In this document: positions 9,651 through 16,726 of the stretch, in pieces
Numbering within the stretch: position 1 is the first letter of the stretch
How the letters are laid out: each line of letters begins with the position of its first letter
Assembly: GCF_034039665.1 (NCBI RefSeq)
Contig: NZ_CP120131.1
Location: 1,784,446 to 1,848,445 of the forward strand
Length of the DNA: 64,000 nt
Origin: Mammaliicoccus sp. Dog046
Lineage (GTDB): Bacteria > Bacillota > Bacilli > Staphylococcales > Staphylococcaceae
Reading direction: 5' to 3'
Made by a program: the position numbers and the translations under genes
Notes under the pieces: generated by a model
Seen by the model: only the letters and a program-made list of their open reading frames with translations
Databases searched by the model: none
What the model was told of the DNA's origin: nothing

Positions 9651-9696
9651 TAGTTGACAAAAACAACTATATGTCAATAAGTTGCTTATGTCAACT
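9651..9696 (-). promoter_or_regulatory. MarR-module promoter with two operators
   Basis: On the minus strand, TTGACA (9694-9689) and TATAGT (9671-9666) are 17 bases apart, a near-consensus promoter. Two inverted repeats of the form AGTTG-N7-CAACT overlap it: 9651-9669 on the -10 and start region, and 9680-9696 on the -35. Their centres are 28 bp apart. This is the layout expected for autorepression by the MarR dimer. Confidence 0.75.
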
Positions 9697-9964
9697 ATAA
9701 TACATTAATTTATTCTTTCCCTTAAAGAATAATATTAAGAACAATTAATATGATCCTTCTTCACAAAAACCTATACTTATCTTTACAGGAATTTAACTGA
9801 AATCTACCATTAGAAATCTTATAATTTAATCAGAAATATTGATTGAGATATTTCTAATGTTCAATACCAATGACCTCTGAAAGCACTCTTAATAACCTGG
9901 GTTGTTTTCCATTTGTCATTTTAAGGAATTAATACTTCAATATTTAGTGGAAAAGTATTTGGGA

Positions 9965-10117
9965 TATGAGTGAGGGACTACAGGCTCGAACCATACCCTA
10001 ATAAGCATGCACGAACAAAATCGTAGATTATAAAAAATAACATCTCATTTTATGCTGAATAAATCAGTAAAATGAGATGTTATTTTTTTTGAATTAGGAA
10101 TTATGTCCCAGACTCTT
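9965..10117. repeat. ~150-bp interspersed repeat, copy 2
   Basis: Direct repeat of 7236-7384 with a few substitutions and small indels. It holds the same hairpin (AATAACATCTCATT arms) and ends ATGTCCCAGACTCTT. With copy 1 it encloses the marR/aldolase/alaX module. The remaining spacer from 9700 to 9964 shows no gene or clear site. Confidence 0.8.
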
Positions 10118-10125
10118 TTTTTGTT

Positions 10126-10407
10126 TTATAATAATACACGTTCAAATTTATGACTAACTGTTTCTACTTTCTCTGAGTTCCCTACTTCTCGATAATATAA
10201 AATTGCTTTTTGATACATTTCGAGTGCTCTTTTTCTCTTTTTTAAGGACACGTATAAATCAGCAAATTGATTGAATCCGTCTCCCATTATTTCAAAGTCG
10301 TATCTCATAACGTTTGTTTCAATATCCCTTAATAACATCATCGCTTCTTTATCATTGCCTTCTTCTATAAAAGCATGAACGCGATTAATTCCCTTATGTA
10401 TATACAT
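10126..10407 (-). CDS. Small TPR-like protein of unknown function
   Basis: 93 residues, probably cytoplasmic, no signal or membrane segment. The pattern of helices (FIEEGNDKEAMMLLRDIE; FADLYVSLKKRKRALEMYQK, then ILYYREVGNSEKVE) resembles one and a half to two tetratricopeptide-like hairpins, a protein-binding scaffold. AAGGAG precedes the ATG. It stands between a repeat element and the glycopolymer operon and has no obvious partner. Possibly a fragment of, or adaptor related to, larger TPR regulators. Confidence 0.6.
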   Translation of the reverse strand: MYIHKGINRVHAFIEEGNDKEAMMLLRDIETNVMRYDFEIMGDGFNQFADLYVSLKKRKRALEMYQKAILYYREVGNSEKVETVSHKFERVLL

Positions 10408-10525
10408 TGTATCTATTACTCCTTCTATTCCCGTCTATATTTTTTAGAATTAGTTTTATAATTGTAATCCCTATGTATATAAAATACAAGTGTCAATATC
10501 TTCATTAATTTCATTAATACGAAAA

Positions 10526-10553
10526 CGAACAAAGATGACTTCATCTTTGTTCG
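10526..10553 (-). terminator. Terminator of the glycopolymer operon
   Basis: CGAACAAAGATGA (10526-10538) pairs with TCATCTTTGTTCG (10541-10553). Read leftward, the stem is followed by TTTTCG. It lies 8 bases after the stop of the last glycosyltransferase gene. Confidence 0.75.
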
Positions 10554-10561
10554 CTAAATGA

Positions 10562-11887
10562 TTATACTTCTTTATTCAATGAAATGTGTTTAGGTATTGG
10601 AAGAAACTGATTATAAATATTGATGAGTTTCGATCTTTCATTATTCCAATTGTAAATTTCTTTAGCTTGCTTTGTATTTTCACTTAATTGATTTCTTAAC
10701 GCTTCATTTTCTACTAGTTCATTTACAGCTTGAGCAATTGAAGAAGCGTCGTGTGAGTCCACTATTAGTCCTGTTTCTGTTTCTTCGACAACTTTTTTTA
10801 TTTCAGGAAAATCACAACTAATGACTGGTACATGTGCCATCATATATTCAAATAGTTTATTTGAACTTGCTGAATAATGGTTAAAGCATATGTTCTGCAA
10901 CACTTGAAATCCTAGATAAGCTTCACGTGTATATGATGGTAGTTCTTGAAATGGTACTTTATCTAAAAAGTGTATTCTATTAGATTGTTCAGATTGCTCA
11001 CTTTGTTGTTTTAAGGTTTGAGTTAACTTTCCTCCACCTATAAACAATAAATGACCTTCTTTAATTTCATCCATAGCTTGAATTAATAATTCAAGTCCTC
11101 TACCTTGTTGTAAACCACCTTGATAAAGTAAGATTTTTTCATTTTCAGGAATACCTATTTTCTGATGTAAATTAATTTTTGGTTTGTCATTGATATTATA
11201 TTTTTCAGAGTAATTGTATAACGTTTTTGGATAAAAACCATAAATCTTTTCATTATATTGAGCTCGTGTATGATTTTCTACAATCATTTGATTCACAAAC
11301 TTTAACATGAAAGATTCGATTTTTTTAATTCGATCTTGATTATATCCTGTTCGGTCTGATTGAACTTCATGACTATCATAAATTAATGGTCTAGGTTTTA
11401 GTCTTAACTTTGAACAAACAATTGCTTGTGGCAATGTATTTAAATCGTTAGCATGATAAATATCTGCATGCTGGAAATAACCTTTCACAATCATTCTTGT
11501 AATGATTGCGCCATTAATAACCCACTTCCTTACTTTCTTTACTTTTATAACACCTGCTGCAACAATAAGCGCCATGAAATAGGCTGCCATTATTGTGAAG
11601 CTAATATAAAATAAACTTGGTATTATGGCAACTTGTACACCAGCAACGACAAGTAAAAACTTTTTACCATGGTCTTGATAAGCTTGTAATATCCATGGAT
11701 ACCTCTTTACTCTATGAACTCTAAAGGAATCTGATATTTCCTCATACGCTGATATAGCCGCATTTTTCGGATCGTTAATCGCGATTAAATTCACATCATA
11801 TCCTGAATGTGCTAACGTTGTACATTCGCGATTCACTCTCGCATCATTCGTAAAGTGATTCCATACAAACATTGTGACTTTCTTCAT
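10562..11887 (-). CDS. GT4-family glycosyltransferase with membrane segment
   Basis: 441 residues, GT-B fold. The N-terminal domain begins MKKVTMFVWNHFTNDARVN. A hydrophobic hairpin at about residues 80-115 may attach it to the membrane. The C-terminal glycosyl-transferases-group-1 domain has LLYQGGLQQGRGLELLI and the acidic ExxE-like region SSNKLFEYMMAHVPVIS. It is last gene of the leftward operon that includes a TagGH-like exporter, so it probably adds a sugar to the exported polymer or its lipid carrier. Donor and acceptor are unknown. Confidence 0.8.
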   Translation of the reverse strand: MKKVTMFVWNHFTNDARVNRECTTLAHSGYDVNLIAINDPKNAAISAYEEISDSFRVHRVKRYPWILQAYQDHGKKFLLVVAGVQVAIIPSLFYISFTIMAAYFMALIVAAGVIKVKKVRKWVINGAIITRMIVKGYFQHADIYHANDLNTLPQAIVCSKLRLKPRPLIYDSHEVQSDRTGYNQDRIKKIESFMLKFVNQMIVENHTRAQYNEKIYGFYPKTLYNYSEKYNINDKPKINLHQKIGIPENEKILLYQGGLQQGRGLELLIQAMDEIKEGHLLFIGGGKLTQTLKQQSEQSEQSNRIHFLDKVPFQELPSYTREAYLGFQVLQNICFNHYSASSNKLFEYMMAHVPVISCDFPEIKKVVEETETGLIVDSHDASSIAQAVNELVENEALRNQLSENTKQAKEIYNWNNERSKLINIYNQFLPIPKHISLNKEV

Positions 11888-11917
11888 GCTCTAACCTCTT
11901 CCATTTCAATGATTTAT

Positions 11918-12835
11918 TTATAAAATGCCTATTTGGAATAGCAAGATATAGAACCAAGCGACACTAAATACGCCAATCGTTGCTAATAATCCTATTGGTC
12001 TTTTTTCTTTATGAATTAAACTTTCATCTACCTGCTTTTGACGTTGCTGTTGAATTTTAATACGCTTATATTCTAATTGTTCCTTTTTTGATTTCTTTTT
12101 AAGTTTTTGGATTAAATGAACATAACGTCCTATAACATCATTCACTTCACCATAAGCAACCATTTCACCATAATGTATCCAAATCGCTTTTTTACACATT
12201 TTTTTAATTTGTCCCGCTGAATGCGAAACAAAGAAAATGGTTTTACCTTGTGCTTGCAAGTCATGCATTTTATCAATACATTTATTTGAAAATGTTTCAT
12301 CACCTACTGATAAAGCTTCATCTACAATTAATATATCCGGATCAGTATGTATTGCAATGGCAAATCCTAATCTTGACTTCATACCACTTGAATAGGATTT
12401 TAACGGTTGATAAATAAATTCATCTAATTCACTAAATTGAACGATGTCGTCAAATTTATCATTAATCTCTTTCTGAGTCATACCGTGCATTAAACATTTA
12501 TAATGAATATTTTCTTCACCAGTAAAGTCGGGATTTAGTCCTGCACCTATAGCAATTAATGATGGCTTTCCATTCGTATATACTGAACCTGATGATGGTT
12601 CAACTACGCCACCTAATATGTTAGATAACGTTGATTTACCTGAACCATTTAATCCTAGTATGCCGACAGATGTACCTTCCTCAACTTCAAATGATATATC
12701 ATGCAAAGCATAATAAGGTTTTGATTTATAGCTTAGACCAAACGTAAATAAAGAAAGTAATTTATCTTTCCTATTCACATTTAAATCATAAACTTTTGAG
12801 ACATTTTCACATTTTATTTTGTATGTTTTTGTCAT
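11918..12835 (-). CDS. Polysaccharide/teichoic-acid ABC exporter ATPase (TagH-like, second copy)
   Basis: 305 residues. ABC ATPase with Walker A GLNGSGKST (about 60-70), signature YSSGMKSRLGFA (about 155), Walker [15 protein letters not shown] and switch His in FFVSHS. A charged linker of about 50 residues and one C-terminal membrane helix (GLLATIGVFSVAWFYILLF) follow, a TagH extension absent from the shorter paralogue at 33.2 kb. The ATG at 12835 is chosen for the AAGGTGA before it; it overlaps the upstream gene by 29 bases. With the 14.0-kb permease it forms an exporter for the polymer made by this operon. Confidence 0.88.
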   Translation of the reverse strand: MTKTYKIKCENVSKVYDLNVNRKDKLLSLFTFGLSYKSKPYYALHDISFEVEEGTSVGILGLNGSGKSTLSNILGGVVEPSSGSVYTNGKPSLIAIGAGLNPDFTGEENIHYKCLMHGMTQKEINDKFDDIVQFSELDEFIYQPLKSYSSGMKSRLGFAIAIHTDPDILIVDEALSVGDETFSNKCIDKMHDLQAQGKTIFFVSHSAGQIKKMCKKAIWIHYGEMVAYGEVNDVIGRYVHLIQKLKKKSKKEQLEYKRIKIQQQRQKQVDESLIHKEKRPIGLLATIGVFSVAWFYILLFQIGIL

Positions 12836-14030
12836 CTTCTTCACCTTTTCTTAAAAACGTTATTAGCTTTTCAATATTATCTTCCCAAATCAGATGTTCA
12901 TCACGATATTTTTTGGCATTTTCTTGTTTTCTTATCAACGCTTTTTCGTCATTTTTTAATGACACAATTTCATTAACCATTGTGTCAATTGATGCTTGTT
13001 TTCTCGCAAAACCAATATCATATTTTTGAATGAGTGCCTCTGTTGGTCCGCTTATGTTAGAGATTGGTGGTGTACCTACACCGATGGAATCAACTATTTT
13101 TCCTGGCATTACATTCATAAATACATCTGATGATTCTAAAATCGAAATAGATAAATGATGTTTCGCAATTTCAGCAAGACAAGACACGCGATCCATTGGC
13201 TTTTTCACAAAAATATATGAACAATTTTTAACAGCCTTTCTAAATTTGTCTGCTTGTACACCGTAAACGACTGCTGTTACATATATTTGCTTATTATTTA
13301 GCGCAATACAAAGCGCAATTAGTTTATCAACGTCTTGAGCATATCCAATATTGCCAGTATAAATCACACTGAACGATTGATATTTTTGTTCAGTAATCAA
13401 CTCACTTTTAGATAATCCGTTAGGCAAATAAAAGATTGGTATCTTACTTTCTAAATTCTTCTGTATATGTGACCTAAAAGCTTCATTATTGATAACGATT
13501 TTATCTGCAGAATTGTACATTTTCTTCTCTAAGTATTTCAATACAGGCATAAAGAGACTTATATTTACATGCTTTAAACCATGTACGCTATCTGGCCAAA
13601 GATCTCTAATTTCAAGTACGTAAATGGGATGTTTTGCTTTTTTGAAAAAAAGCGTTGCCCATGCAAGAAAAATATTCGGACTAGAAACATAAACAATATC
13701 ATAATCTGCATCATGCATTTTTATAAAGACTCTTAATCTAATATATTGTTCAATATAGTAAATCAGTCGCATAAATAGATTGCTATTTTGTTTGTTTCCA
13801 TGCATTTTCATGCGTATAATTTTCTTTTTTTCTAATTTATTTAAAGTTTCATCAGTAAAATAAGCATCATCTTCAAATAAATTTCTATTTGGATATGTTG
13901 GCTCTGTTGTTAATATTGTTGGATCTGCACCAATTGATTTGAATGCTTTGAACATCATCTTCATTCTATTAGCTGCTGATCCCAGTTCTGGATAAAAATT
14001 TTGTGAAATCATTAATAACTTTTTCGTCAT
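12807..14030 (-). CDS. GT4-family glycosyltransferase (WbuB-like)
   Basis: 407 residues, GT-B fold. The N-terminal domain begins MTKKLLMISQNFYPELGSAA (glycine/serine-rich nucleotide-sugar loop). The C-terminal domain has VIYTGNIGYAQDVDKLI and MPGKIVDSIGVGTPPIS. It resembles WbuB/Cap-type L-fucosamine or amino-sugar transferases of capsule and O-antigen loci; this similarity is from memory of the family. It sits between the permease and ATPase genes of the exporter, so it takes part in making the exported glycan. The substrate is unknown. Confidence 0.8.
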   Translation of the reverse strand: MTKKLLMISQNFYPELGSAANRMKMMFKAFKSIGADPTILTTEPTYPNRNLFEDDAYFTDETLNKLEKKKIIRMKMHGNKQNSNLFMRLIYYIEQYIRLRVFIKMHDADYDIVYVSSPNIFLAWATLFFKKAKHPIYVLEIRDLWPDSVHGLKHVNISLFMPVLKYLEKKMYNSADKIVINNEAFRSHIQKNLESKIPIFYLPNGLSKSELITEQKYQSFSVIYTGNIGYAQDVDKLIALCIALNNKQIYVTAVVYGVQADKFRKAVKNCSYIFVKKPMDRVSCLAEIAKHHLSISILESSDVFMNVMPGKIVDSIGVGTPPISNISGPTEALIQKYDIGFARKQASIDTMVNEIVSLKNDEKALIRKQENAKKYRDEHLIWEDNIEKLITFLRKGEEDDKNIQNKM

Positions 14031-14041
14031 ATTTGAACACC

Positions 14042-14854
14042 CTATAAGTAGTCTAGTAATCTTCTCTTAAATCTTGTATGAATTAATGAACCTATTAGTA
14101 ATAATATGATCGTTATTAACCAAAAATAGATGTGATCATGCCAATGACCGTATACATTAACATGGCCATGTACAAAGGCTGTTCGATAAACACCGATTAA
14201 ATAAGCAAATGGATTTAAACTTGCCAGTCTTTGCAATATGCCATGTGCCTCTTCCATTGCCCAAAATATTGGTGTCATGAAGAATAGCATTCTGATTACA
14301 TTTTGTAATAAGTTCTTTGTGTCTCTCACGATGATAATTAATGTACTCATTATTAATGAAATACCAAAAATGATCGCATATGATGCAACTAAGAAGTAAA
14401 TAAACCAAAAGTAATGCCACCATGGTACATATCCATTGATTAATGAAATGACAAATAATATGGATGAAGTAATCATCAAGTTAATCATATTGTTTGTTAA
14501 AGCGATAGATATGAAAATTGAGGACGGGAATTTCATTTTAGATAGCAGTCCTACATTCGCCTGAATTGCCGTTGCACCAGTGTTAATACCTTGTGAAAGA
14601 AACAACCAAGGAAACAGTCCTGAAATGAGGTGTATTAGAAATGGAACCCCAACGACTTGTGCACTCGCATCTCCTCTTAAACCTAAACCAAATACAAGAT
14701 AGTAAACAGCAACTTGTAGTATCGGTTGTAATATATTCCAAAATACGCCAAGATAATGATTGGCGTATTGACTTTTCATATTATAAATTGCTAACTTAAA
14801 TATTTTAGGTAAATGATTAAATTGTTCTTTAAAGATTTCTGTAACTATCTTCAT
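14042..14854 (-). CDS. Polysaccharide/teichoic-acid ABC exporter permease (TagG-like, second copy)
   Basis: 270 residues, ABC-2 type permease with about six membrane helices and the family phrase QYANHYLGVFWNILQPILQV near the N-terminus. It ends with a basic segment. It pairs with the ATPase at 11.9 kb. A separate TagG at 32.1 kb belongs with the wall teichoic acid genes, so this copy probably serves a different undecaprenyl-linked polymer. Confidence 0.88.
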   Translation of the reverse strand: MKIVTEIFKEQFNHLPKIFKLAIYNMKSQYANHYLGVFWNILQPILQVAVYYLVFGLGLRGDASAQVVGVPFLIHLISGLFPWLFLSQGINTGATAIQANVGLLSKMKFPSSIFISIALTNNMINLMITSSILFVISLINGYVPWWHYFWFIYFLVASYAIIFGISLIMSTLIIIVRDTKNLLQNVIRMLFFMTPIFWAMEEAHGILQRLASLNPFAYLIGVYRTAFVHGHVNVYGHWHDHIYFWLITIILLLIGSLIHTRFKRRLLDYL

Positions 14855-14878
14855 ATTTTAACGACCTACTTGATTATA

Positions 14879-16699
14879 TTATTTTTCAATAAGTTCAAAT
14901 TCTGATGCTGTAGTCCAAGACGACTTTTCAAAATTTTTATTGGCATATATTGAAATAGATTGAGTAGATTCTGGATTTATGTTGATAACAAATCCTTCAT
15001 TACTTAAATCGACTAAGTCCACCACTTGATTATCAAATTCAAAGTATATGAACCCTTTGCCTTGTTTATTTTTATAAAATGTTTTAATTTCAATATTTAA
15101 AATTTGATTTGTCTTATTCGTTAAGTATAGTACTTTTTTAGTTTCACTGCTAAATGCATTCGATAATGCCCTAAATCTTAATCCCTTTTCTTGGTGAACT
15201 TGATAGAAATCTTTCGTTTCAATAGTAAGATTTGCTTTATCTTGCTTTTCTGGTTTGTTCTGATTTTCTAACTCAATAATATAGTCTTCTAACGTTTTCG
15301 TTGAATTCACCTGAAAATAATTTAAAATCGGCCAATTTTTTTGAATAATTAGCTTATGTAATTTATTTTCACTTTTGTCTTCTGGTTGTATGTTTAACAA
15401 TTCAAATAATATGTGCCTTGAATTAATTAAACTAAACACGTCGATATAAGGATCACTTTCTTGAATGATTGCACTATGCCATCCATTCATCCTCGCTTCA
15501 TAATAAAGTATTTCAAATGGATGATAACCTAATTCAATCGTCTTCTCAATCTCATTTCGTTTAATGAAATCTGTTAAGTAATCTTGTACATCACCATTTT
15601 CAAAAGGAAAATCTTTAGCCCATCTTTTTATAAATTGTGCATAAGGTAAAAAATCATCTTTTGAATGGATACTTTTTGGAATAATTGCTTTAGCTAACTC
15701 GAAAATTGTAGATTTAAGATGAATCACATTTTGAAAATCATGATCATAATGATAATAATTAATGAGTTGAATACCGTGACTCGTTTCATAAAGTTCATAA
15801 TCACGCTCAACCTCTTCTGCTAAATCATATGCATCCATATTAAACAGTGTGTGATTCAAGTTTAAATTCTCAGCAATTTGTTTAATCGCCGCTTCATCCA
15901 CTTGATATATCTTCACAGCTTGCTCATTCTGTATCATCTCTAAATCCTTTGTATACGTAAAAAACTTAACTTTATCTAAATGATTTTTCAAAAAGGATAA
16001 TGACACCCGTGAATCATGTCCAGCTGTGATTGAGCATACAATGTCTTTATCAAAACGAAACAAAGCATTCACAGAAGCAACCATTTCATCATAAATTAAA
16101 TTTAATACTTCCTCTGCTGATTTTTCTTGATATGCATTTATTGGGAAAATCCGTTTCACTTTATGATTCGTTAAATCAAATCGTGTGTTCGAATTAAATT
16201 TATAAATATGTTCATATTTACTATAATCTAAAAATCCATTCGATTTATAAGCAATTCTGTTACTTTTCATATTGTATAAATGTTGTAATAATTGCTGCAC
16301 GAGTTCAGAGTGACTTGCATAAATGGATTTCTCCGAATGATAATACATGGATAAAAATGATGTTGCATCATTATAGAAATAGAGATTATCATCCTTCTCT
16401 ATAAAAATGCCATATCTGCCATTAAAGTAACTCATTTCTTCAAGAAACTGAGTAGAATCTAATGAATATGATAATAAACGCGTGAAGATTTCGGAATAAT
16501 TTAAATCACTCTTTTTAGTATGGACAAAATGACCTAATAACAATATTTTCATACCATCAATTGTTATTTGAAATGTCGACATATCTTGTGAATAGTAAAC
16601 ATTAAAATGACTAAATTCAATCTTATCTTGATCATTGAACTGATATTCATGAGGTATGACCATAAAAGATTTATGAAATGGTGCTAATATATTATCCAT
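14879..16699 (-). CDS. Asparagine-synthase-like protein lacking the N-terminal cysteine
   Basis: 606 residues. The central part carries an ATP-pyrophosphatase (PP-loop) motif in CSITAGHDSRVSLSFL (about residues 235-250), as in asparagine synthetase B. The N-terminal ~150 residues resemble the class II glutamine amidotransferase fold (LLLGHFV; NGRYGIFIEKDDNLYFYND), but the protein begins MDNIL, so the catalytic Cys2 needed for glutamine hydrolysis is absent. A C-terminal beta-rich domain of about 130 residues is unlike AsnB. It could amidate a uronic acid with free ammonia, or have another adenylating role in the polymer pathway. The ATG at 16699 follows GGAGGGG. Confidence 0.65.
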   Translation of the reverse strand: MDNILAPFHKSFMVIPHEYQFNDQDKIEFSHFNVYYSQDMSTFQITIDGMKILLLGHFVHTKKSDLNYSEIFTRLLSYSLDSTQFLEEMSYFNGRYGIFIEKDDNLYFYNDATSFLSMYYHSEKSIYASHSELVQQLLQHLYNMKSNRIAYKSNGFLDYSKYEHIYKFNSNTRFDLTNHKVKRIFPINAYQEKSAEEVLNLIYDEMVASVNALFRFDKDIVCSITAGHDSRVSLSFLKNHLDKVKFFTYTKDLEMIQNEQAVKIYQVDEAAIKQIAENLNLNHTLFNMDAYDLAEEVERDYELYETSHGIQLINYYHYDHDFQNVIHLKSTIFELAKAIIPKSIHSKDDFLPYAQFIKRWAKDFPFENGDVQDYLTDFIKRNEIEKTIELGYHPFEILYYEARMNGWHSAIIQESDPYIDVFSLINSRHILFELLNIQPEDKSENKLHKLIIQKNWPILNYFQVNSTKTLEDYIIELENQNKPEKQDKANLTIETKDFYQVHQEKGLRFRALSNAFSSETKKVLYLTNKTNQILNIEIKTFYKNKQGKGFIYFEFDNQVVDLVDLSNEGFVININPESTQSISIYANKNFEKSSWTTASEFELIEK

Positions 16700-16726
16700 A
16701 TTATTCCCCTCCACGCGAATGATTTA

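Noticed and set aside
7236-10117. Integrated mobile element carrying the MarR module
   Set aside because: No integrase, transposase, or tRNA attachment site is seen; only direct repeats, reported as such.
12796-13029. 77-codon forward ORF
   Set aside because: Antisense to the GT4 and TagH-like genes; no ribosome site and the composition is that of a shadow frame.
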